Made by a program: the position numbers and the translations under genes. A stretch of 64,000 nucleotides of DNA from Anaerostipes sp. 992a (lineage in GTDB: Bacteria; Bacillota; Clostridia; Lachnospirales; Lachnospiraceae): assembly GCF_001940245.1 (NCBI RefSeq), contig NZ_MJIG01000004.1, positions 310,001 through 374,000 on the forward strand, in the 5' to 3' direction. The notes under the pieces were generated by a model that had not been told where the DNA came from, did no database searches, and saw only the letters and a list, made by a program, of their open reading frames with translations. This document shows positions 24,868-32,257 of the stretch, in pieces. Within the stretch, counting starts at the first letter, position 1. Each line of letters starts with the position of its first letter.

Positions 24868-25779
24868 TTATAATAATCCGATTACATGTCCAGCGATACC
24901 AACAACGAATAAAGCGATGATGATAAGGATTGGAGATACGTTTTTCTTTAATAACCACATACATAATAATGTAAGTAACAGTGGTACGAAACCTGGAATT
25001 AAGGAATTTAAGTTATCCTGTAATGTTGTAACTTTTTCAGGACTTAATGCCAGGCCAGATGCATACTGCTGGAATGCCTGCTGGATTCCTGCGCCACCTT
25101 GTGGAAGACTAGCCCAGTCAATGTAAGCACCTTCACTTAATTTAACGGAAGATACGACTGGTGTAAAGTTAATGTTAACCCAACGCTCTACCAGAGCACC
25201 CAGAATAAACATACCTAAGATAGATGCACCTTTTGTAACTTTTTGTAACAGACCACCAGAAAGGTCTTCTGTGATTTTTGTACCTACGTTGTAACCAAAT
25301 TCCTGTGTATACCACATGAATGCCCAACGGATAACGTTCCACAATACGAAGAATAAGATTGGTCCTAAGATGTTTCCAGAAATAGCAAGGGAAGCACCTA
25401 ACGCACCTAAGATTGGACGAGCTGTGAACCAGAATACAGGGTCACCAACACCAGCCAAAGGTCCCATCATACCGACTTTAACACCCTGGATAGCTGCATC
25501 GTCTACTTCTGCACCATTTGCACGTTCTTCTTCCAGAGCAAGTGTTACACCGATAACTGGAGAAGCTACATATGGATGCGTATTGAAGAATTCCAGATGA
25601 CGTTTTAAAGCTGCGATCTGTTCTTCTTTTGTTGTATATAATCTCTTGATAGCAGGGATCATTGCAAATGCCCAACCACCATTCTGCATACGTTCATAGT
25701 TCCAAGATCCCTGAAGGAAAGTAGAACGCAATGCAACGGATAACCGATCCTGTTTACTTAATGTAATTTTTTCTGCCAT
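24868..25779 (-). CDS. manZ: Mannose-family PTS component IID
   Basis: Membrane component that with IIC forms the sugar channel of the mannose PTS. The 303 residues contain the IID signatures RSTFLQGSWNYERMQNGGW, PYVASPVIGVTLALEEE and GVKVGMMGPLAGVGDPVFW, with a hydrophobic C-terminal half. The frame reaches 25803, but AAGGAGGT is spaced for the ATG at 25779 and the conserved protein starts MAEKITLSK. Confidence 0.97.
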   Translation of the reverse strand: MAEKITLSKQDRLSVALRSTFLQGSWNYERMQNGGWAFAMIPAIKRLYTTKEEQIAALKRHLEFFNTHPYVASPVIGVTLALEEERANGAEVDDAAIQGVKVGMMGPLAGVGDPVFWFTARPILGALGASLAISGNILGPILFFVLWNVIRWAFMWYTQEFGYNVGTKITEDLSGGLLQKVTKGASILGMFILGALVERWVNINFTPVVSSVKLSEGAYIDWASLPQGGAGIQQAFQQYASGLALSPEKVTTLQDNLNSLIPGFVPLLLTLLCMWLLKKNVSPILIIIALFVVGIAGHVIGLL

Positions 25780-25799
25780 GATTCTTACCTCCTTCTTAA

Positions 25800-26600
25800 T
25801 CAATAATCATTCAGAATATCGCCTAATGGATCACCAGTATTGCTTGCACCGCCGTTAGAAGATCCGCCGCTTTCAGCCAGTTTCAAGTAAATTAATGCCA
25901 TAGATACTGCAATAACACCTAATGCGATTAATGTTAAGTCTGAGATTGCTGCCAGACAGAATCCGATTGCGAAGAAAGGCCATACTTCTGCAGTTGCCAT
26001 CATGTTAATAACCATTGCATAACCTACAGCTACTACCATACCACCACCGATTGACATACCGTCTGTCAACCAAGCTGGCATAGACTGTAAGAATCCCTGT
26101 ACTGTTGTTGCTGGGATAACTAACAGTGCTGCTGCTGGGATTGCAATACGAAGCCCCTGCAGGCAGACAGCGATGATGTGCCAGATTTCTACGCCTCTAA
26201 AGCTACCTTTTTCAGCTGCTGCATCCATACGATGAACACAAGCTACAGAAAGTGTACGAACAACCATTGTTAAGAATAATCCGGCTACAGCCAAAGGAAT
26301 TGCCACAGCGATTGCTGTATCTACACCTTTTGTACCCTGATTACCAAGAACAAGAATAATCGCAGATGCTACAGAAGCTAATGCTGCATCTGGTGCAACT
26401 GCTGCTCCGATATTTGCCCATCCTAATGCGATCATCTGAAGAGTACCTCCTAAGATGACACATGGAATCAGCTGACCGGTAACTAATCCAATTAATGTAC
26501 ATGCTACTAATGGTTGATGGAACTGGAATTCATCCAAAACCCCTTCCATACCAGCCAAGAAAGCAACTATAACTACTAATATAGCTGAAATAAATGACAT
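25800..26600 (-). CDS. manY: Mannose-family PTS component IIC
   Basis: Polytopic channel subunit. The 266 residues are hydrophobic throughout; LVTGQLIPCVILGGTLQMIA and GWANIGAAVAPDAALASV are typical of mannose/fructose/sorbose IIC. It lies 28 bases after the IIAB gene and 20 before IID. Confidence 0.97.
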   Translation of the reverse strand: MSFISAILVVIVAFLAGMEGVLDEFQFHQPLVACTLIGLVTGQLIPCVILGGTLQMIALGWANIGAAVAPDAALASVASAIILVLGNQGTKGVDTAIAVAIPLAVAGLFLTMVVRTLSVACVHRMDAAAEKGSFRGVEIWHIIAVCLQGLRIAIPAAALLVIPATTVQGFLQSMPAWLTDGMSIGGGMVVAVGYAMVINMMATAEVWPFFAIGFCLAAISDLTLIALGVIAVSMALIYLKLAESGGSSNGGASNTGDPLGDILNDY

Positions 26601-26628
26601 TATAATTCCTCCTATCTAATCAATATGC

Positions 26629-27615
26629 TTAAGCTAATTCAGCTTTTGCTTTTGCGATAATATTATCCATATTATCTTTGGAATCGCTTGGTACTTTACG
26701 TACATCGAATGTAATACCTTTTGCTTTTAAATCTTCAAAAGTCTTAACATCTTCTTTTCCTAAAGATAATACTTTAGATACTGCAACTTTGCCTGTTGTA
26801 TGAGCCATAGAACCAACGTTTAATTCTTTGATATCTACTCCACCTTCGATGGCACGAAGTGCATCCTGAGGTGTTTCAAAAAGAAGCATTGCTTTTGTAG
26901 CTCCAAAACGAGGATCTTTTGCAACAGCGATCATCTTGTCAATAGGAACAACATGTGCTTTTACTCCTGGAGGAGCAGCTTCAATAATTAATTTCTTACG
27001 AAGATCGTCGCGTGCTACTGCGTCAGAAACAACAATAATACGATCTGGCTGTGTAGCCTTTGTCCAGCCCGTTGCTACCTGTCCGTGAAGCAGACGAGAA
27101 TCAATACGTGCCAATACGTATTTGATATGTCCATCTCCTAATACGGTTCCTTCTGGAATTGCTCCCTGAGGAACTACAGGTGCTGCAGCTGCAGCTGGCT
27201 GTGCTTCTTCTGGCTGTAAAGATTCTGGATAAACCTTAACACCATCTTTTCCGCTTCCAATAATCTGTTTTGCAATTTCATGTGCCGTTTCCATGGACAT
27301 ACGTGAAGCATAAGCATCGATCAGCATTGGTAAATTCAAGCCAGCAACAATTGCCCATTTGTCTTCATGACCTGAAATCAATCCATTTGCCTGGTTGAAT
27401 GGAGTTCCACCCCAAAGATCAACTAAAAACAACACTTCGTCCTGATTTGAGAAAGAAGCAATTGCCTCTTCCATTTTCTTTCTGACATCATCTGGTCCTT
27501 CGCTTGGCTGTAAAGTTACAGCAGCAACATCTGGCTGATCACCAAATATCATAGATCCGGACTGCATGATACCAGTTGCAAACCCACCATGGGTAGCAAG
27601 AATAATTCCGACCAT
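26629..27615 (-). CDS. manX: Mannose-family PTS component IIAB
   Basis: Cytoplasmic phosphotransfer protein: IIA accepts phosphate from HPr and passes it to IIB. IIA begins MVGIILATHGGFATG, with the phosphorylated His at about residue 9; an Ala/Pro-rich linker (about 145-165) joins IIB, whose phosphorylated His is in RIDSRLLHGQVATGW. 328 residues. The frame extends upstream, but GGGAGG is spaced for the ATG at 27615. Expression is set by a leader with a RAT antiterminator and terminator. Confidence 0.97.
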   Translation of the reverse strand: MVGIILATHGGFATGIMQSGSMIFGDQPDVAAVTLQPSEGPDDVRKKMEEAIASFSNQDEVLFLVDLWGGTPFNQANGLISGHEDKWAIVAGLNLPMLIDAYASRMSMETAHEIAKQIIGSGKDGVKVYPESLQPEEAQPAAAAAPVVPQGAIPEGTVLGDGHIKYVLARIDSRLLHGQVATGWTKATQPDRIIVVSDAVARDDLRKKLIIEAAPPGVKAHVVPIDKMIAVAKDPRFGATKAMLLFETPQDALRAIEGGVDIKELNVGSMAHTTGKVAVSKVLSLGKEDVKTFEDLKAKGITFDVRKVPSDSKDNMDNIIAKAKAELA

Positions 27616-27802
27616 TTTCATTCCTCCCTTTCTATGGTAGTAAATATATAATAAGTACTGCCCTGTACTTATCTTCAATGACATTATACAACAAATTTCA
27701 CAATAATTCCAGTAAGTATTCTATTTTTTTGTACAAATTTGCCATATAAATGTCATGGGTTCAAAGTCAAGTTTTTCTAAGACTATTATGGCTTTTCGGG
27801 GC

Positions 27803-27898
27803 AAAAAAAAACCCAACTTGAAGCAAAAACTCTTATCTACGTATATAAAAAGTCAATGACGTATACGTATATTAAGAATTCTTGATTCAAATCAGGTT
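27803..27898 (-). terminator. Leader terminator of manXYZ, overlapping the RAT
   Basis: AACCTGATTTG (27898-27888) pairs with CAAGTTGGGTT (27820-27810), 11 pairs including G-U, followed by a run of T. The 67-base loop holds its own AT-rich hairpin built from two ATACGTA repeats. The first arm shares AACC with the antiterminator, so the two structures exclude each other. Confidence 0.82.
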
Positions 27899-27923
27899 TA
27901 GCCCGCATTACCGGTAACAATCC
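27895..27923 (-). promoter_or_regulatory. Ribonucleic antiterminator (RAT) of the BglG/LicT class
   Basis: GGATTGTTACCG, then GTAAT, then GCGGGCTAAACC. This matches the LicT/SacT/BglG RAT consensus GGATTGTTACTG-loop-CAGGCAAAACC, with the pair change CTG/CAG to CCG/CGG that keeps the stem. A PRD-type antiterminator protein bound here would block the overlapping terminator and allow transcription of manXYZ. Confidence 0.9.
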
Positions 27924-27951
27924 TTCATCTTTCTCTCTTGACTTGTCTATA

Positions 27952-27980
27952 ATTCTAGCATAGTGCTAAATATTTGTCAA
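27952..27980 (-). promoter_or_regulatory. Sigma-A promoter of the mannose PTS operon
   Basis: TTGACA at 27980-27975, 17-base spacer, TAGAAT at 27957-27952; start near 27945, about 22 bases before the RAT and 330 before manX. Confidence 0.87.
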
Positions 27981-28011
27981 TCATTCCTTTCAAAAAAATA
28001 AATTTTTTATA

Positions 28012-28075
28012 AACGAAAAATGAAAGCCACCATTTTCATCTATACTTTGCACGAAAAAGCAGAAAAAATGGCGAC
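28012..28075 (-). terminator. Terminator of the Gfo/Idh oxidoreductase gene
   Basis: GTCGCCATTTT (28075-28065) pairs with AAAATGGTGGC (28036-28026), and the minus strand continues TTTCATTTTTCG. Confidence 0.68.
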
Positions 28076-28114
28076 TCCCATGGTCAAATTAAATAAATAT
28101 CTATTATCTGTTAT

Positions 28115-29095
28115 TTAACACTGATCTGCTGGAAATACGATTCCCATCTGACGCCTTGCCTCATCCATAACTTCCAATTCCCATAAAGAATACTGATTAT
28201 GTGCCTTGGCATCTTTCTTCTCCTGGATCAGACGAATAAACTCCTCCACTTCATAATACATGTTATTGCTCTTTTTGGAAACCGGTATTTCTTCCCATGT
28301 CTTATCCCGATAACGAATCTTGATCTTCACTGTATCCTGAATCTGCTCGATGATCATGGAGCCATCTTCTCCCTGAATCTGACTTGGTAGGATGGCATCT
28401 GTAATCTTAGAATAGATCAGTTCTGCCTGCATATCCTCATACATAGCTACAATGGTTCCTGAGGCATCGATTCCATTGTCCAGCTTTAGACAATGCGCAG
28501 AAATTTCTTTTGGCAATCCGAATAATTTCACCAGCGGATGCACGCAATACACACCAATATCCATCAAAGAACCATTGGACAATTCCTTCTTAAATGCATT
28601 TTCCACAATGCCAGCCTTATAGTTATCGTATCTTCTGGAATACTGACAATACTGAAAGGTAGCCCGGCGAATCTTACCAATCTTATCAAGATTGTCACAA
28701 ATTGCCTGAAAACCAGGGTCAAAGACAGATCGCATTGCCTCTAATAAGATAACCTGATGTTCTTCGGCCGCTTTTAACATCGCTTCTAATTCTTTCTTAT
28801 TGGAAGCTATGGTCTTCTCACACAACACATGTTTTCCATGCTCCAGCATTAAAATGCTCTGTTGCGCATGACATGCATTTGGGCTGGCCACATAAACCGC
28901 ATCGATATTATCTGCCTTTGCCAGCTCTTCTAACGAATCATAGCAGTCTGGAATCTGATATTTTTCCGCATATGCTTTTGCCCGTTCCATAGTTCTGGAG
29001 TAGACAGCCTGAAGATGAAAATCTTTACACTGTCTTCCCGCTTCAATCAAACTATCTGTTACAAAATTACTTCCTATTACTGCAAAATTAACCAT
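28115..29095 (-). CDS. Gfo/Idh/MocA family oxidoreductase
   Basis: NAD(P)-dependent dehydrogenase; the substrate, usually a sugar or polyol, cannot be read from sequence. The N-terminus carries a Rossmann fold (VNFAVIGSNFVTDSLIEAG) and the cofactor-side motif VYVASPNACHAQQSI, then GKHVLCEKTIAS with the EK-P/T motif Lys; the C-terminal domain has GSLMDIGVYCVHP. 326 residues, full length. Ribosome site GGGAGG. It stands between two transport operons with its own terminator. Confidence 0.92.
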   Translation of the reverse strand: MVNFAVIGSNFVTDSLIEAGRQCKDFHLQAVYSRTMERAKAYAEKYQIPDCYDSLEELAKADNIDAVYVASPNACHAQQSILMLEHGKHVLCEKTIASNKKELEAMLKAAEEHQVILLEAMRSVFDPGFQAICDNLDKIGKIRRATFQYCQYSRRYDNYKAGIVENAFKKELSNGSLMDIGVYCVHPLVKLFGLPKEISAHCLKLDNGIDASGTIVAMYEDMQAELIYSKITDAILPSQIQGEDGSMIIEQIQDTVKIKIRYRDKTWEEIPVSKKSNNMYYEVEEFIRLIQEKKDAKAHNQYSLWELEVMDEARRQMGIVFPADQC

Positions 29096-29126
29096 CTTTT
29101 CCTCCCATTATCTTTTTCCAGAGGAG

Positions 29127-29168
29127 TTTTATTACATTAGAAATTCAAGGAATTTTTATATAATAAAA
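29127..29168. repeat. Dispersed AT-rich palindrome, copy 2
   Basis: TTTTATTACATTAGAAATTC, AAG, then GAATTTTTATATAATAAAA. It lies between the ABC ATPase terminator and the start of the Gfo/Idh gene. Confidence 0.72.
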
Positions 29169-29228
29169 AGAAATCCATCGAAATCAAGCGTAGCAACATT
29201 TTCTTGCACACACAAGTATTCCGATGGA
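29169..29228 (-). terminator. Terminator of the ABC transporter operon
   Basis: TCCATCGGAAT (29228-29218) pairs with ATTTCGATGGA (29184-29174), with an inner CTTG/CAAG hairpin, and the minus strand continues TTTCTTTTTATT. Confidence 0.75.
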
Positions 29229-29239
29229 CCATGCCCTCC

Positions 29240-30034
29240 TTATGACAACATCATTCGATCATTGGCAAATTCTTCTCCGCTGACAAGTTCAAACTTATGT
29301 AATAAATCATCTACTGTCAATTGCTTCTTTTCTTCGCCTGCTACATCATATATAATACGCCCTTCATGCATCATTATCAAGCGATTTCCGATATGAATAG
29401 CATCTTTCATGTTATGAGTAACCATCATTGCTGTCAGATTATCCTTTGCAATGATCTTTTCTGTCAGATCTAGAACTTTCTTCGCTGTCTTTGGATCCAA
29501 CGCTGCTGTATGCTCATCCAGAAGCAAAATGCTCGGTTTCTGAAGCGTTGCCATCAAAAGTGTAATTGCCTGTCTCTGTCCACCGGACAAGAGTCCGACT
29601 TTCGTCGTAGTTCTATCTTCCAGCCCCAGATCCAGCATTTTCAGACGTTCTTTAAACAACGCTCTCTCTTTCTTATTTACGCCCCATCCAAGACCTCTGC
29701 TTTTTCCTCGACGGTGTGCCATTGCCAGATTCTCTTCAATTGACATATTCGCCGCTGTTCCCATCATCGGATCCTGAAAAACTCTCCCGATCAAAGAAGC
29801 CCTCTTATATTCCGGCCAATCGGAGATGTCCTTTCCATCCAAAATGATCGTTCCCTGATCAATCGGATATACCCCAGCGATCATATTTAAAGATGTAGAT
29901 TTTCCAGCTCCATTTCCGCCAATGATGGTAACAAAATCTCCAGGATTTAAATGAAGCTCTACACCATTTAATGCTTTTTTCTCATTAATCGTTCCCTTGT
30001 TAAAGGTTTTATGCACATTCTTAATTTCTAACAT
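29240..30034 (-). CDS. ABC transporter ATP-binding protein (COG1101 type)
   Basis: Energises the importer encoded with it. Walker A GGNGAGKST, signature motif LLSGGQRQAITLLMA, Walker B SILLLDEHTAAL (with His after Glu, usual in this family) and switch His in MMVTHNMKDA. About 264 residues. The ATG at 30034 is preferred because GGAGG precedes it; the frame starts five codons earlier. Third gene of the binding protein-permease-ATPase operon, 16 bases after the permease. Confidence 0.95.
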   Translation of the reverse strand: MLEIKNVHKTFNKGTINEKKALNGVELHLNPGDFVTIIGGNGAGKSTSLNMIAGVYPIDQGTIILDGKDISDWPEYKRASLIGRVFQDPMMGTAANMSIEENLAMAHRRGKSRGLGWGVNKKERALFKERLKMLDLGLEDRTTTKVGLLSGGQRQAITLLMATLQKPSILLLDEHTAALDPKTAKKVLDLTEKIIAKDNLTAMMVTHNMKDAIHIGNRLIMMHEGRIIYDVAGEEKKQLTVDDLLHKFELVSGEEFANDRMMLS

Positions 30035-30050
30035 ATGAAATTCCTCCATC

Positions 30051-30944
30051 CTACGCCGGTGTTCTCTTAACAGCTAATTTCTGTTTTACATTTGGAATAC
30101 CAAGTGCTGCTGCTACAACCACTGCTGTCAATAACTTCAGATCATCGGTAGACAGACCCATCTGTAATACTACCGCAATGATGATACGATAAACAATAGA
30201 TCCTAAGATCACAGTAGTCAATACATAAGCAAAGTTTGCCTTCTTGCTTAAGAAAACTTCACCGATAACGATGGATGCAAGACCAATAACGATAGCTCCC
30301 TGTCCCATCTTAACATCAGAATATCCCTGGCTCTGTGCCACCAAAGACCCTGATAAAGCAATCAATCCATTAGATAATACCAGGCTGATCATAATTGTCG
30401 TATTCGTATTGCAGCCCAATGCACGAACCATATATGGATTATTACCGGTTGCACGAATGGCACTTCCAATCTCTGTCCCAAAGAACCAGTATAACAGCAT
30501 GATCATGATTACTGCAAAAATAATACCTACGATCAGTCTCATATTAGACTGAGATAAGCCAGTCAATTCCATAAGCTGTGTAAACACGGTATCAATGCCA
30601 AGGAGTGCCTGGCTGGCACCGCCAATAATTCTTAAATTTACAGAATACAGTGCGATCATGGATAAAATTCCGGAAAGAATTGCCGGAATCATTAATTTGG
30701 TATGCAATATCCCAGTTACAAATCCAGCCAGCATTCCTGCTACTACGGAAGCAAGAATTGCAGGTACCGGATGCACACCCGCTACCAGAAGTGCTGCGGT
30801 TACACAACCACCCAATGCAAAACTTCCATCACAGGTCATATCCGGAATATCCAAAATCTTAAATGTTACATAAACTCCTAAGGTCAGCATTCCCCATAAT
30901 ACCCCTTGGGAAATGGCATCCTGAATTGCATATACTATAGCCAT
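30051..30944 (-). CDS. ABC transporter permease (COG4120 type)
   Basis: Membrane channel of the importer, BPD_transp_2 family (PF02653). The 297 residues are hydrophobic with about eight membrane segments; ILDIPDMTCDGSFALGGCVT near the N-terminus and GSAIRATGNNPYMVRALGCN are typical of the group related to TrpY. Start supported by GGAGG. It follows the binding-protein gene by 106 bases that contain a strong hairpin. Confidence 0.93.
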   Translation of the reverse strand: MAIVYAIQDAISQGVLWGMLTLGVYVTFKILDIPDMTCDGSFALGGCVTAALLVAGVHPVPAILASVVAGMLAGFVTGILHTKLMIPAILSGILSMIALYSVNLRIIGGASQALLGIDTVFTQLMELTGLSQSNMRLIVGIIFAVIMIMLLYWFFGTEIGSAIRATGNNPYMVRALGCNTNTTIMISLVLSNGLIALSGSLVAQSQGYSDVKMGQGAIVIGLASIVIGEVFLSKKANFAYVLTTVILGSIVYRIIIAVVLQMGLSTDDLKLLTAVVVAAALGIPNVKQKLAVKRTPA

Positions 30945-30967
30945 ATCGATTCCTCCATGTAAACAAG

Positions 30968-31000
30968 ATTACAGCAGGGGCCAAAGACCCCTACTGTAAT
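30968..31000 (-). promoter_or_regulatory. Intercistronic hairpin between binding protein and permease genes
   Basis: ATTACAGTAGGGG/CCCCTGCTGTAAT with a 7-base loop and only a short T-run (CTTGTTT). Such hairpins usually protect the upstream mRNA and give more binding protein than permease. Confidence 0.75.
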
Positions 31001-31023
31001 TTTCTATTCCTATGATTATCTGA

Positions 31024-32043
31024 TTATTCGTCTTTGCTTTCTGTTGCTGTCTCAACGTATCTTGCTTCTTTATCAAGATCCTCTGGAACTTTAATATTTA
31101 ACTTCTTAACAGCATCTTTATTGATGATCAGTTCACAGTCTTCCTGATATTCGATCGGCATCTTAGAAATATCTTCGCCCTCTAATACTTTTACTGCCAT
31201 CTTTGCTGTCTGCTGTCCTAATTTGTAGTAATCAATTCCATATGTAGCAAGTCCACCACCTGTACACATACCTTCTTCTCCAACGATGACTGGAATTCCA
31301 ATCTCATCTGCGACCATAGATACGGTTGTCATACCTGCTGCGATTACGTTATCTGTTGGAGAATAGATTGCATCTACTTTTCCTTTTAAGGATTTTACAA
31401 CCTGTTCGATTTCATTAGAATCTGCTACTGTTGCATCAACGGTTTCTAATTTTAACTCTTTTGCTGCTTTCTTCGCAAGATCAATCTGGAACTTAGAGTT
31501 TGCTTCTGCTGAGCAATACAACATTGCAACCTTCTTTGCATCAGGAACAAGCTTTGTTAATAATTCCATCTGTTCTTTACAAGGTGTTAAATCAGAAGTA
31601 CCACTTACATTGGTTCCTGGCTCTTCGTTGGATTCTACTAATTTTGCATCTGCAGGATCTGTAACTGCAGTTACTAAAATAGGAATATCCTTTGTTTCAT
31701 TGGCTACTGCCTGTGCTGCAGGTGTAGCAATGGCAAGAATTAAGTCTTTTTTATCTTTTACCAACTTAGATGCGATCGTCTGGCAGTTAGACTGGTCTGC
31801 CTGTGCGTTTTGAAGATCAATCTTAATATTCTCTCCGTCTTTGTAACCTGCATCTTCTAATCCGTCTACAAAGCCTTTGTAAGCTGCATCCAGTGCATCA
31901 TGCTCTACGTACTGAGTAACACCGATCTGATAAACCTTATCCTCTTTGGTTTCTTCTTTCTTAGAACCTCCACATCCGGTCATTAAGCTCATTGTTAAAA
32001 TTGATGCAAGTCCTAAAGCTGCTGCCTTTTTCATTAATTTCAT
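31024..32043 (-). CDS. ABC transporter substrate-binding lipoprotein (COG2984, TrpX-like)
   Basis: Binding protein of the ABC_sub_bind family (PF04392). Signal peptide with lipobox LMTGC (Cys24) and a Lys/Glu-rich linker, then two Rossmann-like lobes: VYQIGVTQYVEHDALDAAY, LILAIATPAAQAVAN, ILVTAVTDP, KKVAMLYCSAEANS and GIPVIVGEEGMCTGG. 339 residues, complete. The same family as the truncated protein at 1-639, but without a T-box leader. Members import tryptophan, tyrosine or unknown ligands; the substrate is not settled here. Confidence 0.93.
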   Translation of the reverse strand: MKLMKKAAALGLASILTMSLMTGCGGSKKEETKEDKVYQIGVTQYVEHDALDAAYKGFVDGLEDAGYKDGENIKIDLQNAQADQSNCQTIASKLVKDKKDLILAIATPAAQAVANETKDIPILVTAVTDPADAKLVESNEEPGTNVSGTSDLTPCKEQMELLTKLVPDAKKVAMLYCSAEANSKFQIDLAKKAAKELKLETVDATVADSNEIEQVVKSLKGKVDAIYSPTDNVIAAGMTTVSMVADEIGIPVIVGEEGMCTGGGLATYGIDYYKLGQQTAKMAVKVLEGEDISKMPIEYQEDCELIINKDAVKKLNIKVPEDLDKEARYVETATESKDE

Positions 32044-32118
32044 AGTGACTCTCTCCTATCCTTTTATCTTTTTCCGAATGAAATGCTTTGCCATCACTTC
32101 ATCACTTTTATGTACTAA

Positions 32119-32147
32119 AGTATACCCTTAAAAAAAGAAATTGTCAA
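32119..32147 (-). promoter_or_regulatory. Sigma-A promoter of the ABC transporter operon
   Basis: TTGACA at 32147-32142, 17-base spacer, TATACT at 32124-32119. Leader about 70 bases, too short for a T-box. Confidence 0.87.
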
Positions 32148-32190
32148 CCAGAAGTTTCATGTATACAATGTTTTAGAAACCAAACTGAAA

Positions 32191-32237
32191 TATGCCGGAA
32201 TAGCAGTACAGTATCCCCTGCCTGCCACTCCGGCATA
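32191..32237 (-). terminator. Terminator-like hairpin after the glucose PTS gene
   Basis: TATGCCGGA-x-T-x-GCAG arm pairs with CTGC-x-A-x-TCCGGCATA; the T-run after it (ATATTTCAGTTT) is weak. Confidence 0.65.
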
Positions 32238-32257
32238 CATTCTCCAGAAATTCTTTA

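Noticed and set aside
27616-28114. Sigma-54 promoter for the mannose PTS
   Set aside because: No TGGCAC-x5-TTGC element was found; a near-consensus sigma-A promoter plus RAT explains the region.
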